Of a stretch of 64,000 nucleotides of DNA, positions 50,800-61,100 are shown one piece after another. Below the pieces are notes generated by a model. That model saw nothing but the letters and a program-made list of their open reading frames with translations, did no database searches and was not told the origin of the DNA. Numbering within the stretch: position 1 is the stretch's first letter; every line of letters begins with the position of its first letter. The translations under genes and the position numbers were made by a program. Origin of the DNA: Chryseobacterium vaccae (GTDB lineage: Bacteria; Bacteroidota; Bacteroidia; Flavobacteriales; Weeksellaceae); the NCBI RefSeq assembly GCF_009602705.1, contig NZ_VSWH01000001.1, positions 4,017,001 through 4,081,000 on the forward strand. The letters are read 5' to 3'.

Positions 50800-52234
50800 T
50801 GCCTTTAGAAATTTTGTCTAGATCAATACCTTGTGCCTTCAGGATTCCTGTGACACGGATTGCATAGAACGCAAGATAAGCAAAACAGATAACACCTACG
50901 ATATAGCTGAAGTGAATATTTGTTAAATCAGCAATGTAACCCTGTATCATACTGACAATACCACCTCCCATGATCATCATAATCAGGTAACCGGATCCTT
51001 GGTTAGTATGCTTTCCAAGACCATTGATCGCAAGAGCAAAAATACACGGCCATAGGGTAGAACAGAATAAACCTACACTGGTAAATGCATATACAGAAGT
51101 CATTCCAGAGGTAGACATTCCTATCAATAATGCTGCAATACCAGCTACGGAAAAGATCAGAAGCATTCTTGCAGGATTTCCTTTACTCATAATATCGCAG
51201 ATAATCATTACGATAATAACCGCTGCATACACATAAAACGGAGAAAGATCATGTTTTGCAATGGCATTCACCAGAAGGAAGACTCCAAATGCAAGATAAG
51301 GAGCAATGAATCTTAATATCTTTTTAAATCCGCCGCTCACATCAAAAGCTTCTACAGCTCCGGTCCAACGGCCGATCATTAATGAAGCCCAGTATAATGA
51401 AATATAAGGAGCAACTTCTTTAGTTTCGAAACCTAAACTTTTTTCCATATATGCAGGAAGATTACTTGCTGTAGAAACCTCCACCCCTACATAAACAAAG
51501 ATGGCAATCATCCCCATAACTAATTGAGGGTATTGGAAAGCTGATGTTTTATGATCGCCAGGAACAATATCATCAGTATCTTTAGTATTGGTAGGAGTTA
51601 TTGCAGGAAGAGATGAAAACTTAAGCATTACAGCTACCAAAGCAAATGCAGCCCCTAAGATCAGATAAGGAATTTTTACACTTTCAATACTCGCTTCCGT
51701 ATTAGCAGCAGAAGCAGATCCGAAAATGGCAAATGAAACAATAAGAGGGCCGATCGTTGTTCCCAAATTATTGATTCCCCCGGCCATTGTCAGTCTTTGA
51801 GATCCTGTTTCCACCGGTCCGACTTCAATGGCTAATGGATTGGCTACAATCTGTTGCAGTGAAAACCCGAGACCTACGATAAAAAGTCCTGAGATCATTA
51901 ATGGGAAAGAACCCATATTGGCTGCAGGATAGAAAAGTAAAGTTCCCGCTGCAGAAATAAGAAGACCTAAAATTAAGCCGTTTTTATATCCTATTTTGTT
52001 GATCAGGTCTTGTTTCAAACTCTTTGAAACAGCCATATAAATTAAAGAACCCACAGTGTAAGCCACATAAAAGCAGATCTGTACGAGCATACTTTCAGTT
52101 TGGGTCAGTTTAAAGGCTTTTTGAAAGACCGGGATCAGAATGTCATTACTTGCCGCTACAAATCCCCAGAAAAAAAACACAGTAACCAAAGGAATGAATT
52201 GTCCCCAATTGGTTTGTTTAGAATAATTTGACAT
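50789..52234 (-). CDS. FucP/GluP-type sugar MFS transporter
   Basis: The 481-residue protein has twelve membrane helices and the family text FIPLVTVFFFWGFVAASNDILIP, with LGFSLQQIVANPLAIEVGP in the first half. That fits the L-fucose/glucose/galactose:proton symporter group of the MFS. I place the start at 52234 (MSNYSKQTNWGQFIPL). The in-frame upstream ATG at 52258 adds only eight residues. Its exact sugar is unknown. It starts about 40 bases after plsC ends. Confidence 0.88.
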   Translation of the reverse strand: MSNYSKQTNWGQFIPLVTVFFFWGFVAASNDILIPVFQKAFKLTQTESMLVQICFYVAYTVGSLIYMAVSKSLKQDLINKIGYKNGLILGLLISAAGTLLFYPAANMGSFPLMISGLFIVGLGFSLQQIVANPLAIEVGPVETGSQRLTMAGGINNLGTTIGPLIVSFAIFGSASAANTEASIESVKIPYLILGAAFALVAVMLKFSSLPAITPTNTKDTDDIVPGDHKTSAFQYPQLVMGMIAIFVYVGVEVSTASNLPAYMEKSLGFETKEVAPYISLYWASLMIGRWTGAVEAFDVSGGFKKILRFIAPYLAFGVFLLVNAIAKHDLSPFYVYAAVIIVMIICDIMSKGNPARMLLIFSVAGIAALLIGMSTSGMTSVYAFTSVGLFCSTLWPCIFALAINGLGKHTNQGSGYLIMMIMGGGIVSMIQGYIADLTNIHFSYIVGVICFAYLAFYAIRVTGILKAQGIDLDKISKGSGH

Positions 52235-52273
52235 ATTTGTTAAAAATTTCGCAAACAAATATAACTATTTCTT

Positions 52274-53002
52274 TTAAATAGAATGTTCCAGCAGCGTTTT
52301 TTTTATCTGATTATAAGCTTCTGTTTTTAAGTCTTTTGGAGAATCTGAAGGCTCCATAATTCCGTTGAAATATACTTTTACTCTTCCAGGGTAGCCTTTC
52401 GAGCTGTCAAAGGGGAAAATTTCTTTTAACCCGATAAAAGTATACACAGCAATAGGAGAATTATGTTTCGAAGATAAGGTGAAGGCTCCGTCTTTAAAAT
52501 CATCCAGAATAACAGACGTGTCATCCGGAACGCCGCCTTCAGGAAATATGGCGATGCTGTTACCTTCCTCCATCTTTTCAGCACATCTTCTGTAAACATC
52601 GGCTCGGCTTCTGGCGCTTCCCCGGTCTACCATTACACATATTCTTTTATAGATGGTTCCGAAGATCGGAATTTTTACCAGTTCTTTTTTACCCACAAAA
52701 CAAATCGGGTTGTGTGGAAATAAAATGCAGGTAAGCATAATATCCATGATGGAAGTATGATTCGAAATGAAAACATACTGGGTGTTTTTATCTTTCTTCT
52801 GGTCTGAAAGCTTGATCAGGTCATATCTCAGTCCCATACCGTAAAACATACCAAAGCACCACAATCGTATGAATTTATACGCATATTTATAATGCTTTTT
52901 GTTGAAGGATAAAATATAAACAGGAATTCCCAGAGTAACTGTCAGTACAAAAGCTAACAGAAGAAGCCAGAATCTCCATAGGTAATTTAAAATCTTTGCC
53001 AC
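52274..53002 (-). CDS. plsC: 1-acyl-sn-glycerol-3-phosphate acyltransferase
   Basis: The 242-residue protein has the acyltransferase motifs NHTSIMD (HxxxxD, about residue 80), a VMVDRGSARSRAD segment and IAIFPEGGVPDDT, and an N-terminal membrane helix. It adds the second acyl chain in phospholipid synthesis. The start is a GTG at 53002, with no in-frame ATG before MDIML. It is three bases after the GtrA gene. Confidence 0.9.
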   Translation of the reverse strand: MAKILNYLWRFWLLLLAFVLTVTLGIPVYILSFNKKHYKYAYKFIRLWCFGMFYGMGLRYDLIKLSDQKKDKNTQYVFISNHTSIMDIMLTCILFPHNPICFVGKKELVKIPIFGTIYKRICVMVDRGSARSRADVYRRCAEKMEEGNSIAIFPEGGVPDDTSVILDDFKDGAFTLSSKHNSPIAVYTFIGLKEIFPFDSSKGYPGRVKVYFNGIMEPSDSPKDLKTEAYNQIKKTLLEHSI

Positions 53003-53005
53003 TGC

Positions 53006-53464
53006 TTAACCGTTAAAAATTACTTTCTTTTTTACTGAATAATTAAGAATGGAAACCAGCAGGATTGCCGCTACTTTGCTGATCATTTCCGGGCTTAAGG
53101 TATAAAAAATTAAATTGATATTATCCTTAAATATAAAACTGTAAAATACCTGGAAAAATCCAAGACTCAATAAGGTTGAAACAAAAGAAACTCCCATAAA
53201 ATAGGCAAATTCCCGTTTCTTGGAATGTTTTCCTCTTTCAAAAACAAACCAGATGCTCAGAAAATAATTGCTGATGATGCCACAGCTCGTAGAGAAAATA
53301 TTGCTTAAAGGATAATGTATACCATGAAAATTAACTTCCCTGGCAAAGACATGAGGAAGGTAGGTGCTGAATGCCTTAAAACTTCCGATCTCTACTACAG
53401 CACTCAGTCCTCCGGCAATGATGAAGAACAGAACCTGCTTCTGGCGTATGAGTAACTCTTTCAT
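53006..53464 (-). CDS. GtrA family membrane protein
   Basis: The 152-residue protein has four membrane helices (FFIIAGGLSAVVEIGSFKAFS and three more) and a C-terminal SKVAAILLVSILNYSVKKKVIF, typical of GtrA. GtrA proteins are proposed to move lipid-linked sugars across the inner membrane. It is co-transcribed with plsC (three-base gap). Confidence 0.86.
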   Translation of the reverse strand: MKELLIRQKQVLFFIIAGGLSAVVEIGSFKAFSTYLPHVFAREVNFHGIHYPLSNIFSTSCGIISNYFLSIWFVFERGKHSKKREFAYFMGVSFVSTLLSLGFFQVFYSFIFKDNINLIFYTLSPEMISKVAAILLVSILNYSVKKKVIFNG

Positions 53465-53909
53465 TCAAAATATATGATCTGCAAATTTATAACTATATAT
53501 TAATATACCGGAAATAAAAGTTTTCACACAAAAGATTTTGTATCTCCTCAACCTGTTAATCGTGAATTTCGTCTTGCTGGTGAATGATAAATTAATAAGA
53601 AAGAGAGTCAAAATTTAAAATAAAGAAAAAAGATTAAGAAAGATGAGATGATAACCTGTGTCTTAGAACATATAAACATAAGCTCAGAAAAGGATCAACT
53701 AATAATGATATGTTAAACACTGAAAAAAGTTGTTAAAAAATTTTTTTGAATCAAAATTATGTCTAAATTTAATCTTCTGAATGATGTAATTATAACCTGA
53801 TAATAAATTCATTTTCAACTTCTTGTGTTGATGGTTTTTTCTATCTTGTAATGCACGATTGAAAGCATACACCCCATTTTTACGCCCCTCAATTAATAAC
53901 AATATTTGT
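53465..53909. other. AT-rich intergenic region between divergent genes
   Basis: 445 bases without a gene that I can support. It separates gtrA (-) from the small coiled-coil gene (+). A short hydrophobic-poor frame on the - strand (53699-53902) shows no family features. Confidence 0.45.
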
Positions 53910-54176
53910 ATGAAACGTCAAAACAAATACAGAAAATTCCAGCTTCAGCAAAAAAATATTGAAGCTCTTGAAAAAGAAAATTCCCGCTTCAAAAGAGTAT
54001 ATTCTGAATATGAAAATATGGCAGATGAACTCTGGAATCTTGAAAATTCTACAGGAGAACCCGTACCCGATGATTTTATCAATGCGATGGTTCTTCAGAC
54101 CTCCTATCTGGAAGATGAAATTGAAGACTGGCTGATCCAGTTCAATAACGAAAAAACTGATATAAAACATTCGTGA
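53910..54176 (+). CDS. Small coiled-coil protein, unknown
   Basis: The 88-residue protein is charged and largely helical (KYRKFQLQQKNIEALEKENSRFKRVYSEYENMADELWNLE), with a coiled-coil-like heptad pattern, then an acidic end. The ATG at 53910 is preferred to one at 53859, as that extension has none of this character. No family is recognised. No RNA-binding motif is evident. Confidence 0.62.
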   Translation: MKRQNKYRKFQLQQKNIEALEKENSRFKRVYSEYENMADELWNLENSTGEPVPDDFINAMVLQTSYLEDEIEDWLIQFNNEKTDIKHS

Positions 54177-54258
54177 TTTTAAACAGCTTCCAGGTTGTTT
54201 TTAAACGCTAATTGAAGATAAATTCATATTTTAGCACCCTTAAACTAAAATGTAAAAT

Positions 54259-55110
54259 ATGGTTGCTATTGTTGACAGTGGTTCTACTAAGTCGGACTGG
54301 GTGATTCTTGATGATTTCAAAAAGGTTTTTCTAAAAACAGAAACTATCGGCTTCAACCCGAACTTTATCAACAGAGAACTTATTGTCCCTGAAATAGAGA
54401 AAAACAGCAACCTGACATTGATCAAAAACTCCATCACAAAGATTTTCTTTTATGGTTCCGGATGCGGTGTGAAAAAAAACTGCGAAACAATAGAAGAAGA
54501 GCTTAAAAGGATATTTACCAGAGCTGAAATTGTGGTAAAAGAAGATCTTATGGCCGCAGCTTATGCCGCATACAGCGGAAAACCGGCTGTCGTATGCATT
54601 TTAGGAACAGGGTCAAACTCTTGTTATTTTGACGGGAAAAACCTGAAAATAGAACTACCGTCCCTTGGTTTCCTTATAGGAGATGAAGGAAGCGGAAGTG
54701 CGATCGGAAAACAGCTCGTGCGCAGATATTTTATGAAAAAACTTCCTGCAGACCTTCATTCCGAATTTGAGCAGGCTTATCAGCTTACGGTAGAAGAAGC
54801 ATTGAAAAAGATGTATCACAGCCCGAGACCGAATGCCTTTCTGGCAGACTTCAACAAATTTGTGATCGAAAGAAAAGATCATCCTTACCTTAAGGAGATG
54901 GTTTTCGAAGAAATGAAGAACTTTTTCGAATACCAGGTGATTCCTTATGCCGAATCAAAAGATGCCGAAATTAACTTTATCGGCTCTATCGCTTATTACT
55001 ATGAAAATATTCTCCGTTCTGTTGCGGCAGAACTTCATTTAAATGTGGGTCATGTCGTACAAAAACCTATCGAAAGTTTAGTAGACTACCATATTAAATA
55101 TATACTTTAA
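54259..55110 (+). CDS. N-acetylglucosamine kinase-like BadF/BadG ATPase
   Basis: The 283-residue protein has the ASKHA-fold phosphate-binding loops VAIVDSGSTKSDWVI and CILGTGSNSCYFDG, and the adenosine-binding GSGSAIGKQLVRRY. It resembles the BadF/BcrA/GlcNAc kinase group. In Bacteroidota such genes near maeB are usually GlcNAc kinases that recycle amino sugars, but a substrate is not certain. It precedes maeB by 16 bases. Confidence 0.82.
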   Translation: MVAIVDSGSTKSDWVILDDFKKVFLKTETIGFNPNFINRELIVPEIEKNSNLTLIKNSITKIFFYGSGCGVKKNCETIEEELKRIFTRAEIVVKEDLMAAAYAAYSGKPAVVCILGTGSNSCYFDGKNLKIELPSLGFLIGDEGSGSAIGKQLVRRYFMKKLPADLHSEFEQAYQLTVEEALKKMYHSPRPNAFLADFNKFVIERKDHPYLKEMVFEEMKNFFEYQVIPYAESKDAEINFIGSIAYYYENILRSVAAELHLNVGHVVQKPIESLVDYHIKYIL

Positions 55111-55126
55111 TAAAAAACGAAATTCT

Positions 55127-57415
55127 ATGTCAAGTAAAACCCACCGCGACGAAAAGAACTTTAATCAGGCCGCGTTAGACTATCATAAAGCAGAACCTAA
55201 AGGAAAGATCGAAGTGATTCCTTCAAAGCCGCACTCTTCTCAAAGAGATTTGTCCCTGGCCTATTCGCCGGGAGTGGCTGTTCCTTGTATGGAAATCCAC
55301 GATAAACCGGAAACAGTTTACGATTACACAGGAAAAGGAAACCTGGTAGCTGTAATTTCAAACGGAACTGCCGTGCTTGGGCTTGGTGATATTGGGGCAG
55401 AAGCCTCAAAACCAGTAATGGAAGGGAAAGGACTTCTGTTTAAGATCTTTGCAGATATCAATGTGTTTGATATCGAAATCAATGAAAAAGATCCGGATAA
55501 ATTCATTCAGATTGTAAAAGGAATTGCTCCAACGTTCGGAGGAATTAACCTTGAAGATATTAAGGCTCCCGAAGCATTTTATATTGAGCAGAGACTTAAA
55601 GAAGAGCTGGATATTCCATTAATGCATGATGATCAGCACGGAACAGCAATTATTTCTGCAGCAGCACTAATCAATTCACTTCAGATTGCCAATAAAGATA
55701 TTGCTGAAGTAAAGATGGTAGTGAACGGGGCAGGAGCAGCTGCCATTGCGTGTACTAAACTGTACATTGCACTGGGGCTGAAAAAGGAAAACGTTCTGAT
55801 GTGCGACAGTAAGGGAGTAATCAATCATAAAAGAGAAAATCTTACCCCTGAAAAATTGGATTTCATCGCTCAAACTGATATTGAAACATTAGAAGACGCT
55901 GTAAAAGGTTCAGATGTTTTTATTGGATTATCAAAAGGTAATGTGATGACTCCGGAAATGCTGATGAGCATGACCGAAAACCCTATTGTTTTTGCCCTAG
56001 CAAATCCAGATCCGGAGATTGCGTATGACCTGGCTGTTGAAACCCGTAAAGACGTGATTATGGCAACAGGAAGAAGCGACTATCCTAACCAGGTAAACAA
56101 TGTATTGGGATTCCCGTATATTTTCCGTGGTGCTTTAGATGTTCAGGCAAAAGGAATTAACGAAGAAATGAAGCTGGCTGCCGTACACGCTATCGCAGAT
56201 CTGGCTAAAGAACCGGTGCCTGAAGCTGTAATATTAGCATATAATGTACAGAATTTACAATTCGGAAGAGAGTATTTCATTCCGAAACCTTTTGATAACA
56301 GACTGATCACCAAAGTATCAAGTGCTGTAGCAAAAGCAGCTATTGAAAGCGGAGTTGCAGGGAAAACAATCACAGATTTCGAAGAATACGAAAACCAGCT
56401 GCTGGACAGAATGGGACGTGACGAAAAGCTGGTAAGAATGATGCAGAGCCGTGCAAGATCCAACCCGAAAAGAATTACCCTTGGAAATGCCGAAGAATAC
56501 AATGTTCTGAAAGCTGCACAGATTCTTTATGAAGAAGGAATTGCTTTCCCAAGTCTTTTAGGAGATAAAAAATACATTCAGGAACAGATGGTACGTTTCG
56601 GAATCAATCTGGATGTACCGATTATCGATCCTAGTGATGACGATCAGAAGGAAAACAGGAAAAAATACAGAGAAACACTCTGGAAACTTCGTCAGAGAAA
56701 AGGAATGAACGAGTACAAGGCGAAAAGATATGTACGCCAGAGAGATTATTTCGGACCTCTGATGTTGAGACATGGAGATACAGACGGGCTTATCGTAGGG
56801 TTCTCTAAAAACTATACCTCAGTACTCCGTCCTGTTTTAGAAGTAATCGAAAAAGATAAAGGCGTAGACAAAGTAGCTGCAATGATGATGATCCTGTCTG
56901 AAAAGAAACCTATTTTCTTTGCAGATACTTCCATCAATCAGAATCCAACAGCAGAAGACCTGGTGAATATCGCTAAAATGGCAGAAATTACCGTAAAATC
57001 TTTTGCTATTGAGCCTAGAATTGCAATGCTTGGTTTTGAAAACTTCGCTGCCATCTCTGATACCTCTAAAAAAGTAGCCAAAGCAGTAAGTATTCTGCAT
57101 GAAAAATACCCTAAAATGGTTGTAGATGGAGAAATTCAGCCGGATTTTGCCATGAACGCAGATCATTTAAGTGATTATCCATTCTCAAAACTTGGAACAA
57201 CCCCGGCCAATACATTCATTTTCCCGAATCTTGAAAGTGCAAATTTATCTTACAAGATTATCAGAGGAATGAAAGTGGCACAGGTTATCGGACCAATCTT
57301 AATGGGATTAAAGCAGCCTGTACATGTATTGCAGATGCGTTCCAGTGTAGATGAAATCGTAAATCTTGCAACAATTGCAGTATTGGATGCTCAAAGAAGA
57401 GAAAGCAAAAAATAA
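55127..57415 (+). CDS. maeB: NADP-dependent malic enzyme MaeB
   Basis: The 762-residue protein has an N-terminal malic enzyme domain ([45 protein letters not shown], the NADP site [16 protein letters not shown]) and a C-terminal phosphotransacetylase-like domain (from about residue 430, with [20 protein letters not shown]). It converts malate to pyruvate and NADPH. The PTA-like domain is thought to be regulatory. A terminator follows. Confidence 0.95.
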   Translation: MSSKTHRDEKNFNQAALDYHKAEPKGKIEVIPSKPHSSQRDLSLAYSPGVAVPCMEIHDKPETVYDYTGKGNLVAVISNGTAVLGLGDIGAEASKPVMEGKGLLFKIFADINVFDIEINEKDPDKFIQIVKGIAPTFGGINLEDIKAPEAFYIEQRLKEELDIPLMHDDQHGTAIISAAALINSLQIANKDIAEVKMVVNGAGAAAIACTKLYIALGLKKENVLMCDSKGVINHKRENLTPEKLDFIAQTDIETLEDAVKGSDVFIGLSKGNVMTPEMLMSMTENPIVFALANPDPEIAYDLAVETRKDVIMATGRSDYPNQVNNVLGFPYIFRGALDVQAKGINEEMKLAAVHAIADLAKEPVPEAVILAYNVQNLQFGREYFIPKPFDNRLITKVSSAVAKAAIESGVAGKTITDFEEYENQLLDRMGRDEKLVRMMQSRARSNPKRITLGNAEEYNVLKAAQILYEEGIAFPSLLGDKKYIQEQMVRFGINLDVPIIDPSDDDQKENRKKYRETLWKLRQRKGMNEYKAKRYVRQRDYFGPLMLRHGDTDGLIVGFSKNYTSVLRPVLEVIEKDKGVDKVAAMMMILSEKKPIFFADTSINQNPTAEDLVNIAKMAEITVKSFAIEPRIAMLGFENFAAISDTSKKVAKAVSILHEKYPKMVVDGEIQPDFAMNADHLSDYPFSKLGTTPANTFIFPNLESANLSYKIIRGMKVAQVIGPILMGLKQPVHVLQMRSSVDEIVNLATIAVLDAQRRESKK

Positions 57416-57450
57416 TAAAAAACCTGTTTTTTAAGAATAAAAATAGTATA

Positions 57451-57474
57451 AAACCTATCCGCTTGGATAGGTTT
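57451..57474 (+). terminator. Terminator after maeB
   Basis: AAACCTATCC (57451-57460) pairs with GGATAGGTTT (57465-57474), loop GCTT, then TTTT. It separates maeB from ruvA. Confidence 0.9.
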
Positions 57475-57567
57475 TTTGTATTTATATGAATTCATTGAAT
57501 ATACAGTCAAAATTTAAGTTAAAATTCATTCGTACTGGAAATAAAAACATTAATTAGTTTAAATTGC

Positions 57568-57575
57568 TATATTTG
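57568..57575 (+). promoter_or_regulatory. Flavobacterial -7 element (TATATTTG) of ruvA
   Basis: A TAnnTTTG match 20 bases before the ruvA ATG. No exact TTG is seen at the -33 distance. It probably drives ruvA and sprA together. Confidence 0.55.
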
Positions 57576-57594
57576 GGAGTTTTAAAAATTAATA

Positions 57595-58179
57595 ATGATA
57601 TTTTCTTTACAAGGCAGCGTTCAAGAACTTACGCCCACCTACGCAGTGATCAATGTACAAGGAGTTGGTTACTATGTAGGTATCAGTTTGATGACCTCCC
57701 AGGTACTGGCCCTGAATCAGCCGGCTTTCTTATTTACCCAGCAGATCATCCGGGAAGATGCCCACCTTCTCTTCGGTTTTAACACTCGTTCAGAAAAAGA
57801 GATGTTCAACCTGTTAATAAGCGTTAATGGGGTAGGCGCTGTTTCAGCACTTATCCTGCTTTCTACTTTAAGTCTCGGGGAGATTTCTTCAGCCATACTT
57901 TCAAAGAACAGTGCACTCATTCAAAAAGCAAAAGGAATCGGGGCAAAAACAGCAGAGAGGATCATTGTAGATCTTAAAGATAAAGTCCAGAAATTCAGTC
58001 TTCCGGAAGAAAACATTTCTGCCCTTGCAGATAATAAAATCAAGGAAGAATCGTTATCTGCATTAGAAGTTTTAGGGATTCCTAAACGGATGAGTGAAAA
58101 AATTGCAGACAGAATTCTGAAGCAGAATCCGGAGGTTTCTGTAGAAGAACTGGTAAAACAAATTTTAAAAAACATTTAA
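57595..58179 (+). CDS. ruvA: Holliday junction branch migration protein RuvA
   Basis: The 194-residue protein has the N-terminal OB fold (MIFSLQGSVQELTPTYAVINVQGVGYYVG), two helix-hairpin-helix motifs (LISVNGVGAVSALILLS and KAKGIGAKTAERIIVDLKDK) and the C-terminal RuvB-binding domain. It lacks unusual features. sprA starts six bases downstream, an arrangement common to Bacteroidota. Confidence 0.96.
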   Translation: MIFSLQGSVQELTPTYAVINVQGVGYYVGISLMTSQVLALNQPAFLFTQQIIREDAHLLFGFNTRSEKEMFNLLISVNGVGAVSALILLSTLSLGEISSAILSKNSALIQKAKGIGAKTAERIIVDLKDKVQKFSLPEENISALADNKIKEESLSALEVLGIPKRMSEKIADRILKQNPEVSVEELVKQILKNI

Positions 58180-58185
58180 CATTTG

Positions 58186-61100
58186 GTGGCGAAGAATAAG
58201 CATTTTAAGATATTTTTGTTCCTGTCGTTCCTGTGTATGTCAGTAAGTGGCTTTGCACAGCAGGTACGTGATACCGCGATTATAAAAAAGGAATATCAGC
58301 TGGCCGATCCTACAAGATACGAAGCCTACTATGACATAAAAACCGGAATGTATTTCATATATCCAAAAATTGGGAATATAATTACCGGTCCTCCTACAGC
58401 CATGTCTCCGGAAGAGTATAAAGAATTTATGATGGCAACCCAGACAAGGGCTTATTATAAGGAGAAATCGGATAAATACAACCTGCTTTTCAGGAAAGAC
58501 AGAAGTGATGCCCGCAGAAAAGGCCTTATTCCTTCTCTGATGATCAATAACAAGCTTTTTGAAACTATTTTCGGAAGCAACAAGATTGAGATCATTCCTT
58601 CGGGATATGCCTCTTTAGACTTTGCAGGTTTGTATCAGAAAATAGACAATCCACTGATTTTACCGCAGAACAGAACGAGTTTCACCTTTGACATCGATCA
58701 GAGAATACAGCTGGGATTATTGGGAAAAGTTGGAGAAAATCTTCAGCTAAAAGCCAATTATGACACCCAGAGTGGTTTTGCATTCGAGAACAGAATGAAT
58801 CTTGTCTGGCAGGCAAAAGGAAACTGGAAAGATTTACAGACTAAAGGTTTAGGTGATGTTGATAAACCAAGTGCCGGAGGAGAAGATAAAATCATCAAAA
58901 GAGTAGAATTCGGTAACGTAAACATGCCGCTTTCAACCAGTCTTATCCGGGGTTCGCAGTCTCTATTTGGTATGAAAACAGAGTTCCAGCTTGGGAAAAC
59001 CTATGGAACTGTTGTGCTTTCCCAACAACAGGGTGAAGCAAGAAATATTGTTGTACAGGGTGGTGGTGTGATGAATAACTTTAAGGTCAATGCGATTGAC
59101 TATGAAGATAACCAGCACTTTTTCCTTGGACATTATTTCCATGACCGTTATGATAATGCCTTAATGAACTATCCACAGATCAATTCCACAGTGAATATTA
59201 CCAGGCTTGAAGTCTGGGTACTTGATCAGGGGAACAGTAATCTGGCGTATCAGAAAAGTATTATCGGGATCAGAGATCTTGGAGAAGGAGCAGGGTTGCC
59301 GGATAACTCTCAAAACGGCTTATATACATCAATTAATACCGCTATCGGAACACCTAGAGAGGCCGGTAAAAATTATGCACCCAATTTCCAGGGACAGACC
59401 TTTCCGGGAAGTGCGCAGCCTTATGATAATGGGGAACAGTTTATCTTCAATACCAAAGCAAGAAGGCTGAATTCCAACGAATATACATTACAACCTCAGT
59501 TAGGATATATTTCATTAAATCAGAAACTAAATGAGAATCAGCTTTTAGCTGTTTCCTATTCCTACACAGATGGGTCTAATAAAGTGTATAAAGTAGGGGA
59601 ATTTTCAGAAGAAAGCCCTGTTCTGGTAACCAAAGTCCTAAGAGTAAATAACAGAGTGAATGTAGATTCGCCGATGTGGGACCTGATGATGAAGAATATT
59701 TATTCTCTGGATGCAGGGCAGGTTGCACAGGATGGCTTTATCCTCAACGTTTTTTACAGAGATCCTAAAACCGGAGGTAAAGTAAATTATCTTCCCGGAA
59801 CACCGGTTGCAGACAAAAATTTATTGAAATTGTTGAATTGGGACCGCCTCAATATGAATGGTGACATTCAAAACAGTGGAGGAGTTCTGGGAGATGGTAT
59901 TTTTGACTTTGTTAATGGTGTTACCATCAAACCTGAAACCGGAAGAATAATCTTTACCAAAGTACAGCCTTTCGGAACCTTTATGCAGAGTCAGGTTGGA
60001 AATGATCCGCAGTTTGTTTTCACAGACCTGTATAAGCAGCAGAAACAGACCGCTACGGCAAGTAACCTGGCACAGCGTTATACCATAGAGGGTCGTTATA
60101 AAGGAACACAGGGACAAGGAATTTCCCTTGGTGCAGTAAACGTTCCTCAGGGATCCGTAAAAGTTTCTGCAAACGGAGTACAGCTGACAGAAGGGGTGGA
60201 TTACACCGTAGATTATATGCTGGGTACTGTAACAGTTATCAATGAAAATGTAAAACAGTCCGGACAGGCCATCAATATTTCATTAGAAAATCAACTGACT
60301 TTTAATACACAGAGAAAAAGATTCCTCGGCTTAAACCTCGAAAGACGATTCAGTGAGAACTTTATTCTGGGAGGAACGGTTGTTAATTATTCAGAATCTC
60401 CGCTTACCCAAAAGGTAAATTACGGACAGGAAGCTGTTAATAATACAATGGCGGGTATCAACATGATGTATAACAATCAGGTACCTTTCCTTACAAGATT
60501 AACGGATAAAATCCCATTGGTAAATACGGAAGCCCCATCCAATCTGAACTTCAAGATGGAAGCTGCCTATTTGCTTCCGGGACTTAATAAAGGAACAAAT
60601 GACCAGTCTTATATTGACGATTTTGAGCAGACTACTTCTAAAATATCATTAAAAGAACCTGCTGCATGGAGTCTTGCCTCTAAACCGGAGAAAAATGTGC
60701 TCCCTCCTTTTAACGGAGTTCCGGCTAATGATGATACAACAACCGGTTACGGTAGAGGACTTTTATCCTGGTATAATATTGACCCTAGGTTCTGGGGAGT
60801 TGGAGGAAGAGCTCCGGCAGGGATTACGGCACAGTCAATGTCCAATCATGCATCCAGAAGAGTACAATATTCCGAAATTTATAACAACAGGGATTTTGTA
60901 GCTGGAGAGCAGACTTTCACCAATACCCTGGATATTTCTTATTTCCCTCAGGAAAAAGGTCCGTATAATGTGAATCCGAATGCAGAAGCTCCGGCCAGCA
61001 GATGGGCGGGAATTATGAGACCGGTGAGTGTACCTAACTTCATCACTTCGAATATAGAATATGTAGAATTCTGGATGATGGATCCGTATGCCGATGGTAA

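Noticed and set aside
53699..53902. A 67-codon open frame on the - strand
   Set aside because: It overlaps the promoter region of the 53910 gene, and shows no family or codon support.
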